From: Odobenus rosmarus divergens
Lineage: Eukaryota > Chordata > Mammalia > Carnivora > Odobenidae
Length of the DNA stretch: 64,000 nt
NCBI RefSeq assembly: GCF_000321225.1
Contig: NW_004450286.1
Span: 1,745,213-1,809,212 of the forward strand
Direction: 5' to 3'
Part shown: piece by piece, positions 10,881 to 21,040 of the stretch
Layout of the letters: each line of letters opens with the position of its first letter
Position numbering within the stretch: position 1 is the first letter of the stretch
Made by a program: the position numbers and the translations under genes
Notes under the pieces: generated by a model
The model's database searches: none
The model's input: the letters and a program-made list of their open reading frames with translations, nothing else
Told to the model about the DNA's origin: nothing

Positions 10881-12639
10881 AATCACATTTTCTTCTCCAC
10901 TACTTTTGCTGCCTGGTACAGAAAGACATCCACAACTTATAATAAATCTTATTTGCATATGCTCTATATTGCATGTAATTTGTGAAGAATAATGAACAGC
11001 TATTATAACATATCATTATATATAATAACATATCATTATGTTTTTGAAGGGTGTGCCTAAAATAGTTTTCTGCTAATGCCACCTAATCAAACAAATTGGG
11101 ACCACCCGCTTTCAGGTCTAAGCAAGGGGCAATATGAAGCTCATTACCCTCACAGCAGGCCGGGGCTGGAGTGAGGCAAGTGGTAAGGTGTGCCTTGGCA
11201 CCAAATTTAAGAAGGTCCTCACTCTCAATGCCCTGTAAATCTGGATGGGGAGCTAGAAGCTTGTGGAAGCCATACGAAGAGAAAAACAAGAGAGAAGGGG
11301 AAAGTCTCCATTTTTTATTGCTCCCAAACCCTTCAGCTCCTCTACTCTCAAGACCTTGACAGACCTGCCCACCTCCACAGGGTTCCAGAGGGTGACAGGA
11401 TGGAGATCCTAGAGTGTGGGCAGTGGGTAGGGGGCCGGGAAGGTGACAAAATGAAGATTCTCTGCCAGCTAGCTGGAATGGACACAAGGGAAGAGGAGTT
11501 CCAATCCTAAACGCTGTGACCTTGAGCCTCAGAATGTTCAGGAGTAAACTGGGAATTAGGAAAAATCCCTTCCTGGCTCCCCTTCAGGTTGTATGAGAGG
11601 GTGATCTGCCTCCTTCAAAGTCCTATATGGACATTAAAGTTACTAAGTACTGTGGGGGAAACCACATTGCATGACATTCTGTTGCTTCTCCACTGAGTTA
11701 GTCTAGAATTAATTCTTGACCCTCCCCACCTTGCAGCCCTATGCCCTTCCTGCCTTCCCAATCTGATAACTAGAAAGTGGGTGAGTATTTTTCATCCAGG
11801 GTGACCGAAAGAAGTGAGGTGGATAGTTTTCTCCTGCCCTCATCCCCAATTCATAGCAATTCTGACACCCTTTGGTTTTATTGTTGCTGCCTAGACAGAA
11901 TCCCCATGGCCCTGGGAATGGGTGGGAAGGGGCATCAGGGTAGGAAACAGAGGGACCACCAACAGAGGGCTCCCCTGATTTGTACAGAAGAGACTTCTCC
12001 CAAAGAAAAATGTCCCCTGCCCTGGGCCAGTGGATCTCAGAAATGTCAGGACCACATTCAGTCAACAACATATGGAAAATAAAAATTATTTATGTAAGGA
12101 TGAGGGAATGAGCAAAGCTCATGCAAGGTCATACCAGGGGTAGGAGGGGCACACTTTTCTCATGAAAGAGACCTGGAAAGAGCCACACACCCACCACCCA
12201 GCTTCCCAGCCCCACCTCAGCACTGGAAGAAATGAAGGTGTGAACGCCTGGCATCAGTAGGCATGCTGTCACTGAGTGTCACAGTGTCCCATAGGTTGCC
12301 TGTGCCCCAAGAACTGGAAGATGGAGGGGACAGAGAAGAGCTTCCTAAACACCTCAGTGCCTGCCTTTCTCCACTACCTTCCCCGCTCCCAGCACCTCAA
12401 CTGTTGGTGAAAGATCCACTGGCCAGAAACTCAGATCTGGGAAACCAAGTGTGGGGATTAGGGGAAGATTAGGGGAGTGGGTGCTCTCTCTCCGGGTTTC
12501 CTCCTCTCACAGCCTAAGACCCACTGATATCCAAGATTTCCAAATTTTGCAGAACTTGCAAAGAAAACAACAACGCATTTCCTTCACAGCTTTTTCCTTT
12601 AATAGATAAGAAGCAGGTTCCAGGTGAAACAATTTTATT
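10881..12639. other. No gene seen; largely single-copy DNA
   Basis: About 1.75 kb with no recognised interspersed repeat and no convincing exon. A short imperfect tandem of a 'taacatatcattat' unit lies at 11006-11040. Open frames of 110-134 codons on the minus strand have no recognisable family. This marks the start of the repeat-poor NEUROG3 upstream domain. Confidence 0.45.
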
Positions 12640-13760
12640 AGGGCGGCACAAGGATAGTGGCAGAGCCGGCCCCCATCCAGTGCTCTTCTCCTCACGTTCT
12701 GCTGGTAAAGCCCAGCTCGGTGAACTTGCATGCGCCAAGGAGGTAAGTGGGCAAACGTGTGTGAAACGGACTCCTCCAGGGGTACGGGCCTGCCCCCAGT
12801 GCGCCTCAGGTGGATGTCCACTCCTGGGAATCCCGGGAAGACCGAGGCGTCTTCACCACGCAGGAATTGAGAAGCCCAGAGGTCAAGCGAGGGCCAGAGG
12901 TCAGGCAGTGCCCTACCGGCACCTCCGGAGCTTCTGGCCCTCTCCGCTCCTGCCAGGGACCCCTTTCCCGCCGCCTCACGGTCGGCGCTCTGCGCCCACA
13001 GCCGTGCGTTCTCCTGGCTCCCAGCCGCGCGCGCCGCCGTGCGCCCTCGCGCCAAAGGGCAAAGCGCGAAGTTAGAGGAGCCTGGAGGTGGCCTCCCCGC
13101 CTACGGAGGTTCCGGTCTCTTCCGGGCTGGGAAGAGAAAATCACACAGTCCTGTTTGTTTCCCCAACCCCGACGGGCGCGGAGCCGGGCATATGGACATC
13201 TTGCGCTCCGCATCTGTGTCATCGGTCGCGTTTTCTGTGGATGCCTGCGTGTGTGCGTGTGTGTGTTTGAGACCGGGCGCTGGGAACAAACGTGCATCTG
13301 TTAAATTTGACAATAACGTCCTACTGCGAAGCTGCCAAGATTGGGGCGGCAGGTGGGGGCGGAAGGCAGAAAGGGTGGGGGGAGAGCTGCAGTCTCAAAA
13401 GGCGACGCCAAAGTGCCTGGCCCAGGTATTATGTCGGGAGAAGTTGAGGGGAGCAGCTGCTCCTTCTCGCGGGGTGTGTATGGGAGCGAGGGTGCGTGTG
13501 TCCCTGTGAAGAGTACACACCAATCTGCTCAACATATGTCGCCACAAATCACAGTATCTCTCCCTCCTCCCACCCCCCACTCCCTGCTGACCGAGGGCAG
13601 AACAGAGAGAGGCGCTGAGAAGAGGCGCCGCTTCAACAGGTGTCTTGGTGCGCAATGCACCTTTTCACGCATTCACTGTATCCGTTGGCGGCTGGGATAA
13701 TGTGGACACTTTGTTTCCAGGCGCTGCGCGCGAGCTACCGACATCCGGGGGGAGGCGGCC
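12640..13760. promoter_or_regulatory. CpG-rich block about 5 kb upstream of NEUROG3
   Basis: CpG density rises sharply here, for example the 'cgcgcgcgccgccgtgcg' run near 13026, and repeats are absent. Several overlapping open frames exist on both strands (up to 182 codons), as expected in GC-rich DNA where stops are rare; none resembles a protein family. A consensus-quality splice donor (gag|gtaagt) lies at about 12740 on the + strand. Near 13635-13730 a block with 'caacaggtgtcttggtgcg' looks like constrained non-coding DNA. A regulatory or unannotated promoter role is inference. Confidence 0.5.
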
Positions 13761-14129
13761 CTGGGCAGGGAGGGGGATCTGGAAATAAAGACCTCGGGCG
13801 CTCCTGAGGTCCCGGGCCCTCTCTTCCCTTTGTTTGAGGGCTCCCGGGGCTGGAGCTCCCTCCTACGCCCCGGGGGACGGCATATGGCGCCCTCTCACCT
13901 ACCCAAGAAAAGGAACCAGCCACCCATTCAAGAGCGCACGAGGTCTCTGCGCCCGGGGAGGAGGAGTCTCTGAGGGAATGGCTTCTCTCCCAAGGCGCCT
14001 GAGGAGCCCGCCTTATCTCTCCCCACCCCATCTCGGCCATCCCCTCGGCTGGCCCGGCAGCCGTTGAGTGGGGCGCAGCGCGCTGGGCAGCACCAGCCTG
14101 CGGGAGCGCCCCAGCTCCCGGCAGATGAA

Positions 14130-14600
14130 ATATGGGGCTGGTGAGCCCCTGGAGACCATATGCTTTCAATAAAAGAAGACAAATAGGACCGAGATAGGCC
14201 TTGCAGCCAACCTGTTATAAATGGGTGGCAATTGGGCCAATGTACACGGAGGCAGGGCCCCCGGGGGGAGGCCTGCTCGGTGCCAAATCCATGTGTCAGC
14301 TTCTGGGACAGGTGTGCCCAGGGGCCAGGGGCCAGGCCTCCCCCCTCTGGGTGTATCACGGCAAAGGTAATATTGTGCTAACTATGAGTAAACAGTCATT
14401 GTGAAAACGAGGGAGAGTTTATCAGAGGCAAACTAGTTGGGGGGTGGCTTAACAATAAAGTTGTCCGCCTTGGGAGCAGGTGACGGCTGGCTGCGGGACT
14501 CCCGTGGTAGATGTTTTCCAAAGCACTCTACTTTACAATCTCTTGTAATTATTTATTAAACGAAATCTATTTATTATTATTTTAGCAAACACTGGAGACA
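14130..14600 (+). promoter_or_regulatory. Candidate NEUROG3 distal enhancer
   Basis: This 470-base patch lies 3.3-3.8 kb upstream of the likely NEUROG3 start and switches from GC-rich to mixed AT-rich sequence. It holds a forkhead-type site (tgagtaaacag, 14385-14395), a CCAAT-type inverted pair (attgggccaat, near 14231), a TAATTA homeodomain core at 14546-14551 within an AT run extending to 14585, and an HNF1-like but imperfect element around 14366-14382. In other mammals the pancreatic expression of this gene is known to need a distal region a few kilobases upstream that binds FOXA and HNF1 factors. That this patch is the equivalent element is inference from position and motifs. Confidence 0.5.
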
Positions 14601-14639
14601 GGTGGGGCTTTCTTTTCATCGTCTCCTTTTGTTTGAAGG

Positions 14640-15310
14640 GCTGTTTGAAGTGGCCAGTCTCGGCCCAGGCAGCTCGCTCGCCAGATTTTTGTCTTCCCCT
14701 CTTTCAGTGCCGAGGCGAAGGCGAGAGAAAGAAGCCCCCTCCTCTGGCAAGCCATTAGCTATTCAGCTTCCCATGGCCCCCCCCCCTCCCGCTTGCTTCT
14801 CAAAGAGCCCCCAGGCATTGCGAGGATTTCCCCCGCCGACAGGAAGGCGGCAGGGCGGACCGCGGCCTTCCTTCGTTTCCAATCAGCCCGCGGTCCCCAG
14901 GCGCCCGGCTGTGGCCTGTCTCCTGGGCCGCGCCGGCCTCCGGGCTTACCTAGGTCTCAGAGAGCCGAGGCGCGCGCGTCCGGGAGGCCTCCGAAGCGGC
15001 GGCCGGCCGGGGGCTTCAGGAACCGGCTCTGCTCCCCGCTGGAGGAGCCGTTTCACAAATACCGCCGGCGCGCCCTGAGTTGTCACTGCTTGCGCCTCCG
15101 CCGCCAAAAGCACAGGTATTGACTTTGGAGAGAGGTCTGTGCGTCCCCAACAGCGGAGAGGGGGTACGTGGATCCCAGATCTCTAATCCCCCAGGACTCC
15201 GTGACCTCCGGCCCTGCCCTCCTGGCCAGAAAAAGGGCTGCCGAGAGCTGTTGGCGTTGCTCAAGGAGACCGCGGCTCCCGGCCGCTGCGCGCTCCTCGC
15301 CCTATTTTTT
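14640..15310. promoter_or_regulatory. CpG-rich block about 3 kb upstream of NEUROG3
   Basis: A GC-rich, repeat-free block with a dense CpG cluster at 14920-15080. The open frames here (158, 109 and 126 codons) are low-stop artefacts with biased Arg/Pro/Gly composition. No exon is supported. Confidence 0.4.
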
Positions 15311-16369
15311 GCGCAAAGCAGTAGTGGTGGCTGCCTGCAAAGCCCGGGAGAGCCCTGGGCCGGAGCTGCTCTGGGGAAGCTGGATAAGAATTCCAAGTGC
15401 CTCCCAGAATTCTCTCCCAGTTAAGAAGGTTCCCAAGAACGCTCAGAGTCTTCCCCTGGTGCAGGAAGCTCACCCTGCAGCTCTTGCTGGTACCCATTAG
15501 CCGCTTGAGGCAAAACTGAGCCAAGCGAGTCCACCTTTGCCTTTTATGCCTTTTATCTGAGGGCCACTGCTGGATGAGAGTCCCTGTTTTGAGCTGCTCT
15601 CCAGGATTCCTGGGACCCATGGGGGCGTTTTGATCCCTTATGGCCAGGGCTCGCTCCCTGGAGAGGGGCTGAGTCTGGAAACCCTAGGGAAGCAGGGTTT
15701 GGATTGCCTGTCAGTTCATAACGTGCAGGATGACAGAAATCAAGCAAGGCGGGTGTATGGAGCAGGGAAGTGGAGAGATGGAACATGGGTGGACACTGGT
15801 TTCCCCTTGGCACTGGGTGATGGGGCCACTGCCTCTTGTCTACTCTGACCCGGTCTTCCTCAAAGATACAGGACTTCTATTTTCTACACTTTAGGGTGTC
15901 TGGTTTTGCCTTGAAAAAATACATACATATTCCTCCAATCAGAAAGAGACAGCAGGTACAAGGGAGAATCTAGAACTAGGAGTCTTAGGACCGGAGTTCT
16001 ATGTGGTTCCAACAGAACTTGCTGTGACCTTGGGTGAGTCCCTTCCCCTTCTGGGCCTTGACTTTTCCATCTGCAAAAGGGGCCTCGGGTTCTCCTTCTT
16101 ACGACTAGAAAACACATTTGGAGCAATTCGTGACCCAAAGGAGGAGCAGTAGCAAAATGTGGAATCCAAGAGTCTCATTCCCTTTGCTGCCCCTGAGCCT
16201 GACCCCTAGCTTCAGCTGGAAGGCAGAAAGGGAAGGAGCATCTGCTTAACAGCACACCGGCTGAGATCTGGAGGACAGCGCCCCCATCCCCATTCAGTCC
16301 TAGAGCTCTCTCTCCCTGGCTCCCAAGCATATGCATCTTCTCCCTGCCTAGGAGGTAACCGCGCCCTCT
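15311..16369. other. No gene seen; single-copy DNA
   Basis: No interspersed repeat or coding exon was recognised. The stretch at 15960-16090 ('gtgaccttgggtgagtcc', 'tttccatctgcaaaagggg') looks like a diverged MIR in sense. Confidence 0.4.
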
Positions 16370-16945
16370 AAGCAGCCGCGGCGGGTGTGGAGAGGCAATC
16401 CCCGGGGCAGATCCGCAGACTTACCTCGTCCCTTCACCCCATCCCCTCAGTTTCCCAGCGGGGTCCAGCCCCCCTCCGCCAGCTTCCGGGAGGCACTGGG
16501 TTATCTGGATCTGCCAGAAAGTAAAGCCTTCGCAGCCTGCAGAGACGTAACGCGGGCCCCAGCCTTCCCACCCTCGGCTTCCCCCCTCTCTCCCCACCGG
16601 GCACGTCGCGGTCAAGAGAGAGCAGCGGAAGCCGCGACCCCTCACCCTGAGTGACCGGAAGCAGAAGACCACGGGGCGTCCGAGGCGGGGACAAAAGGGA
16701 AGGGCGGGGAAGAAAGGAGGGACGGTGTGTTCAGTCTCACTTTGGAAAATCTCCAGACGGCGCCAACAGGGGCCTTCGGAGTCCCTGCCCGCTGCTCTCG
16801 GCCGGACCCCGGCCTCGCGCGGCGGCGCTGGCTGGCCCAGGTAGTGCGGGCGGCCCCCGCTCTCCTGGGATTGGGCAGGAGGACGGAGGGGAGAAAGAAG
16901 TGATCCGCTCCTCGCAGCGCCAGCACACCACGGGCATTTAAAAGA
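16370..16945. promoter_or_regulatory. CpG-rich block about 1-1.5 kb upstream of NEUROG3
   Basis: GC- and CpG-rich with no repeats. On the minus strand, the complement of 'gacttacctcgt' near 16419-16430 gives a gag|gtaagt splice donor, so an antisense transcript starting in this block is possible. The open frames on both strands are low-stop shadows. Confidence 0.4.
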
Positions 16946-17799
16946 CAAGGCCTGGCCTCGAGCTCCTGGCCCTCTCCTGACCCCTTCTCACCTGCGCCCT
17001 TTCCCCGTAGGCCCTGGCCCGAATGCAAGGGGGCTGTCCACGATTGCTAGTCGTGGAATGTCCCCTGGAGGTCCCATCGTGGCCACCCTCCGCCTCTGGG
17101 ACACGATGGAAATGTCTTCGGTTCTTGAAAGGAGATTGGGAGGAGAGGTTCTAAGCGCCTCCCTCTGAGGAGTGAGCGGCCTCACCTCGGGACACGGTGG
17201 TGGGGAGGAGGGGGCTCCTAACCCCCAGGGAAGGTCTCTAAGTGGCAGGGGCATAGGCAGAATCTCTCTCTGTGGTCGCCCTGTCCGCCCTCCCCCCAGA
17301 ATGGAGAGGGTCAGGGAAACATCACCCTGTGTGCGTTTCCTCGCCTGACACGTAGAGCAAGAGAGCAGGGCGGCATCGGGAATTAGTGACGCTCCTCCAA
17401 GCTGGTAGTCGGAGCACCTTGCTCCTTGTCCTATATCTCTGGCGGAGTGATTCGGGGCGAGCTGCCACATTCTCTGAGCCTTAATGTCCCCGTGTGTAAC
17501 GCATGAAGATTGGCGAACCCTATAGGCTTCCCAAAGCCCTCTTTGGGGCACCAAAAGAGGGTCTGGACAGATGCCAAGGAAAGACAGGAGCAAAGCGGTC
17601 TGGGGCGGCCAGACGGGAGCCAGACGAGGCTCTTCTCACTGGGCGAGGCTCTTTGAGGAACCGAGAGTTGCTGGGACAGAGCCCGCGGAGAGAAAGCAAA
17701 CAGAGCGGCGCTCCCCTCCCCCGACCCCGGCCCTTTGTCCGGAATCCAGCTGTGCCCCGCGGGGGAGGAGCGGGCTCGCGTGGCGCGGCCCCCTGGCCC
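16946..17799. other. NEUROG3 immediate upstream region
   Basis: Repeat-free sequence between the CpG block and the core promoter. GC content rises towards 17560. The long open frames here (201 codons on the minus strand at 16988-17593, 195 codons on the plus strand at 17571-18158) show no family resemblance; the second runs across the promoter, exon 1 and the intron, so it cannot be a real gene. Confidence 0.5.
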
Positions 17800-17900
17800 C
17801 GGCGCTGATTGGCCGGTGGCTCCGGCTGCAACCGGGCAGGCACGCTCCTGGCCCGGGCCGAGCAGATAAAGCGTGCCAAGGGGCACACGACTTGCGGCTC
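17800..17900 (+). promoter_or_regulatory. NEUROG3: NEUROG3 core promoter
   Basis: An inverted CCAAT box (ctgattggcc, ATTGG at 17808-17812) is followed about 55 bases later by a TATA-like agataaag at 17864-17871, all in GC-rich DNA. This puts the transcription start near 17895, which is an estimate. Factors known to act near the start of this gene include Notch-responsive HES1, which represses it, but no HES1 site can be pinned here by eye with certainty. Confidence 0.65.
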
Positions 17901-18105
17901 AGAAAATCCGAATGGTCTCGCAGCCGCGCCCAAAACAGCAACGGTGGCCCGGGACCCCCTTTGCGCTTCGCTTCTCTGGAGCTGGGGAAACTTCTAGGCA
18001 GCGGCGCCTGCGTCTCAGCTGGGCTTGCAGACGAAAAGGCCAGCTCATCTCACCAACTGCTCTCGCTGGCCCCCTGCTCTCTACCCTTTTGCGCGCGAGA
18101 ACAAG
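17895..18105 (+). other. NEUROG3: NEUROG3 exon 1, presumed 5' UTR
   Basis: The exon runs from the estimated start to a splice donor (acaag|gtaac) at 18105/18106. In other mammals exon 1 of this gene is non-coding. Here it contains one ATG at 17912 in a weak context (C at -3, G at +4). Its frame stays open to the donor and is in phase with the main coding start in exon 2. The 5' boundary is inferred from the TATA-like box only. Confidence 0.6.
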
Positions 18106-18272
18106 GTAACACCTGGAGGCCACAGAGCGACGGGTGGAGGGGGAAAGGGGTCCTCTGATCCGGCAGGAGCGGGGGGTGGCTCTTTCTCGGTTATTTCCCA
18201 CTTGGCCCTGGGATAGGGAACTGCGCCCGGGTGGCGGACCCACGCTTACCCCGACCTCTTACCCCGCCGCAG
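18106..18272 (+). other. NEUROG3: NEUROG3 intron 1
   Basis: A 167-bp GT-AG intron: donor gtaacacc at 18106, acceptor cccgccgcag ending at 18272. The acceptor leaves a single G before the start ATG at 18274. Two-exon structure with the entire reading frame in exon 2 is the known layout of this gene. Confidence 0.75.
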
Positions 18273-18273
18273 G

Positions 18274-18921
18274 ATGGCGCCTCATCCCTCGGGTACGCCA
18301 GCTGTCCAAGTGACCCAGGAGACAGAGCAGCCCTTCCAGGGGGCCTCGGACGACGAAGTGACCTGCGTTGCGTCGGCTCCGCCCAGCCCCGCTCGCGTGC
18401 GGGGGAACTGCACGGAGGAAGAAGGGGGCGGCTGCCGAGGGGCCTCGAGGAAGCTCCGGACGAGGCGCGGGGGGCGCAGCCGGCCCAAGAGTGAGTTGGC
18501 TCTGAGCAAGCAGCGAAGGAGCCGGCGCAAGAAGGCCAATGACCGCGAGCGCAATCGAATGCACAACCTCAACTCGGCGTTGGACGCGCTTCGCGGCGTC
18601 CTGCCCACCTTTCCGGACGATGCCAAGCTTACCAAGATCGAGACGCTACGCTTCGCGCACAACTACATCTGGGCGCTGACGCAGGCGCTGCGCATAGCAG
18701 ACCATAGCCTCTACGGGCTGGAGCCGCCCGCACCGCCCTGCGAGGAGCTGGGCTGCCAGGACCGCGGCTCCCCGGGAGACTGGGGCTCCCTCTACTCCCC
18801 TGTCTCCCAGGCGGGCAGCCTGAGCCCCGCCGCCTCGCTGGAGGAGCGTCACGGGCTGCAGGCGCCTGCCTCCCCTGCGGGTCTGCGCACCGGCGCCCTG
18901 GCTTTTTCAGACTTCCTATGA
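18274..18921 (+). CDS. NEUROG3: Neurogenin 3, bHLH transcription factor
   Basis: Encodes 215 residues (the human protein has 214) of neurogenin 3, a class II bHLH activator. It dimerises with E proteins, binds CANNTG E-boxes in the nucleus and starts the endocrine programme in pancreatic and gut progenitors, upstream of NEUROD1 and related factors. An acidic N-terminal part (about 20-50) precedes an Arg/Lys-rich stretch (59-72). The bHLH domain covers about 81-139: basic region 81-95 with the E-box-contacting Glu92 and Arg95, helix 1 to about 110, loop with Pro-Asp-Asp (114-116), helix 2 to about 139. The C-terminal part (140-215) is Pro/Ser/Gly-rich and ends in a short hydrophobic-acidic motif. 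The start is chosen because the acceptor lies one base upstream and its spliced context is strong (A at -3, G at +4). The frame is intact with no missing key residue. Confidence 0.97.
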   Translation: MAPHPSGTPAVQVTQETEQPFQGASDDEVTCVASAPPSPARVRGNCTEEEGGGCRGASRKLRTRRGGRSRPKSELALSKQRRSRRKKANDRERNRMHNLNSALDALRGVLPTFPDDAKLTKIETLRFAHNYIWALTQALRIADHSLYGLEPPAPPCEELGCQDRGSPGDWGSLYSPVSQAGSLSPAASLEERHGLQAPASPAGLRTGALAFSDFL

Positions 18922-19800
18922 AGGAGCCGTCGGCCGCTGGGCGGTGGGTGCTTGGAGGGGGGCGGGTGGAGGCTGTCAGGAACGCACCGCGACTGCGGCG
19001 TCCCTGAACTTGCTCCTCCAGTCTCTGGCTCGCTGACACCCGGTGAGCCCAGGCTCCTACGAGGGTGACAGGCTGGATTCGATCCCCCGGTCCTCGGCGC
19101 CGCGCCAACTTCAGCCCTCTGTTTGCTGCCCGCGCAGGCGGGTAAAGCAGGCTCCGCGCTCCCCTCCCTGCAGCCGCCCCAAGTCTCCTGCAAAGACGAT
19201 GAGGATGGTAGCACTAGGCAGCCGGAGACACCCACTGTCTCCAGCCACCCTACCCTCACTCAAGTCTGTCAGTCTCTCTTTCCTCCTCCACCAATGTGAT
19301 TTAATCCAGTATTTGATCTCTCACCGTTTGCTCTCCTCTCCAAAGACGCCGCTGACCTTCTCCTCCAGTCGCTATCAAGTCCTGGTTTCTGGCCGCCCCG
19401 CTGCCTTAATCCGCGAAGGCGATCCTCTGCCTTCTTTCGTGCACTTTTCGGAGCCATTGCCCTCCGGGGGGAGGGAGACCAGGCTCTGAACTGGGAAAGA
19501 GATTGTCCGCCTCGGGAACGTCTGTCCCGCTTCCCTGCGACCTGAAGCGCCCCTGTCTTTAAAAGAGAAAAAAAAAAAAAAAAGAAGAAGAAAAAAGAAA
19601 AAAATCAGCCTGTAAATTATATGATATCTTTTGAAGTGAATTTTGGTACGGTAAATTATATGCCCCCCTCCTTTACACGTTTGTATTTATTGATGAGATT
19701 TCACAGCAGGGGGAAAAGTCTATATTTTGTACATAAGATTATTTAGAGACTGGTGGATGAGATTTTGAGCCAAAAATAATAAAAAAAAAAGTACCCTCAA
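18922..19800 (+). other. NEUROG3: NEUROG3 3' UTR
   Basis: Follows the TGA at 18919-18921. The first 600 bases are GC-rich; the last 200 are AT-rich with repeated 'taaattatat' blocks at about 19613 and 19651 and a 'tgtatttattgatgagat' stretch. An A-rich microsatellite (19566-19605) lies inside. The AU-rich end contains ATTTA-type pentamers, which would fit a short-lived mRNA (inference). Confidence 0.75.
19778..19783 (+). terminator. NEUROG3: NEUROG3 polyadenylation signal
   Basis: A canonical AATAAA at 19778-19783, about 860 bases after the stop codon. Cleavage is expected about 15-25 bases later. It is the best signal in the AT-rich end of the 3' UTR. Confidence 0.7.
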
Positions 19801-20940
19801 GAAACCTCAGTCAGGTAACTCGATTATGCAGAAGTGAGGCCACAGCCTCTGGCTGGGGTGGGGGTGGACCTCAGTCCAAGGAGAGGGATAAAACGTTCTG
19901 GGGGTCTGGGCCCCTTCTCTGATTTGGGTTAAGAGACTGTGGTGCTAGGCTGGAGGCCCAGCAGATTGCGTCCTGAGGGCAAGTCAGCTAAACCCGCATG
20001 GAACGTAAGAGCTGGAGGGCTCTTGAGAAATCACTGGTCCAGGTCCCTGTTTTATTTATAGGGCAGTGACTTGTCATATTCCAAACTGTGGTTTAGATGA
20101 ATGACAAGCCTCCAACTAAGGCTACTTGCTGGCGCTGCTGACCCTTTCCCCTACGCCACTAGCCTGGATTTCGAGCGACTGTTGAATTTGGGGAGGAAGA
20201 GTAATAGCCTGACCACAGGGTCAGAGCCCTCAGAAGCACGGAACGTGGACTGGGCATTCCAGGAATTTTCCCAGAGTGCTTAAAGCGCTAGCACGTCTTC
20301 TGAGCGTATTTTACACAGCAGATTCTGGGGCAGTGGCATCCTGATGTGTGGAACTGAGCAGCAGGGAGCAGAGAAAGTGGAAATTCCTGCTGAAATCTCT
20401 GGCACCCCGGACACCCGGCAGTCTTGATTGAAAACTTACCAAGAACCTGTTCAAAGTTTCCAGCCACTCTTTACTCCCAAGGTAGAGTTGCGGTAGTGCG
20501 CAGCAGGGACTGAAACCTGTCCCAGGGGCGCTATTGGAGCATCCCTACATGGCTTGCGGGAGCCCCATACCTCTGGAAGCAGGTTGAGCTTTAAGAATTC
20601 GCAGAGTCCGCCAGGCGCTCGGGAACAGGAAAATGGAGGGTGGGCACTCTACCCTGTGAATTGAACCCCAGAGGCCTCCTTGGATTGGCCACAGGAAGGA
20701 GCAGCCAACCCCAGTGGGGCGAGGCGCTGTCAGGGTCCAGGAGCCAGACCGTAGTTAACTTCCCAGTTAGAACGAAAAGGTGGCGTTTTACCCGGGGCTA
20801 ACACCTCTTGCGTCTCCCTTTTGCCCTCCCAGCTTCCAATTGAACTTTTCTTCTCCTCTATTCCCATTAAGGTAGCTCTGAGGAAATATGCCTCATTTAC
20901 CCGGGGCTGGATTTGGGGGAGGGGAGAGGGACGGGCAAAC
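19801..20940. other. No gene seen; NEUROG3 downstream DNA
   Basis: Single-copy-looking sequence without recognised repeats. Short open frames (60-70 codons) have no family resemblance. Confidence 0.45.
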
Positions 20941-21040
20941 AAAAGAATGAACGAAGGTGTTGTTTCATTTCATGGCTTTAATCTGGGAGGAGATTAATGG
21001 GTTATTGGTGACTTCTGCAGCAGCCAATTTCCCGCCTGAG
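20941..21040. promoter_or_regulatory. Candidate conserved element with inverted TAATCT repeat
   Basis: TAATCT at 20979-20984 and its exact reverse complement AGATTA at 20991-20996 are separated by six bases, and are followed by 'gttattgg'. Paired homeodomain-type half sites like this could bind a dimer. Only position (about 1.2 kb after the NEUROG3 polyA signal) and motif support a regulatory role. Confidence 0.3.

Larger units (their letters stand above)
17560..19190. promoter_or_regulatory. NEUROG3: CpG island over NEUROG3
   Basis: Dense CpG from the proximal promoter through the coding exon and into the first part of the 3' UTR. Islands that cover the whole gene body are typical of small developmental bHLH genes under Polycomb control; that regulation is inferred. 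Confidence 0.7.

Noticed and set aside
12507..13509. Several 130-180-codon frames in the upstream CpG block on both strands
   Set aside because: Mutually overlapping and Arg/Ala/Gly/Pro-biased, as random CpG-rich sequence gives. A non-coding transcript remains possible and is noted separately.
16988..17593. A 201-codon minus-strand frame upstream of NEUROG3
   Set aside because: Overlapped by equally long frames on the other strand; no domain, no start or splice context.
17571..18158. A 195-codon plus-strand frame next to NEUROG3
   Set aside because: It crosses the core promoter, exon 1 and the splice donor; GC-rich DNA has few stops and there is no family resemblance.
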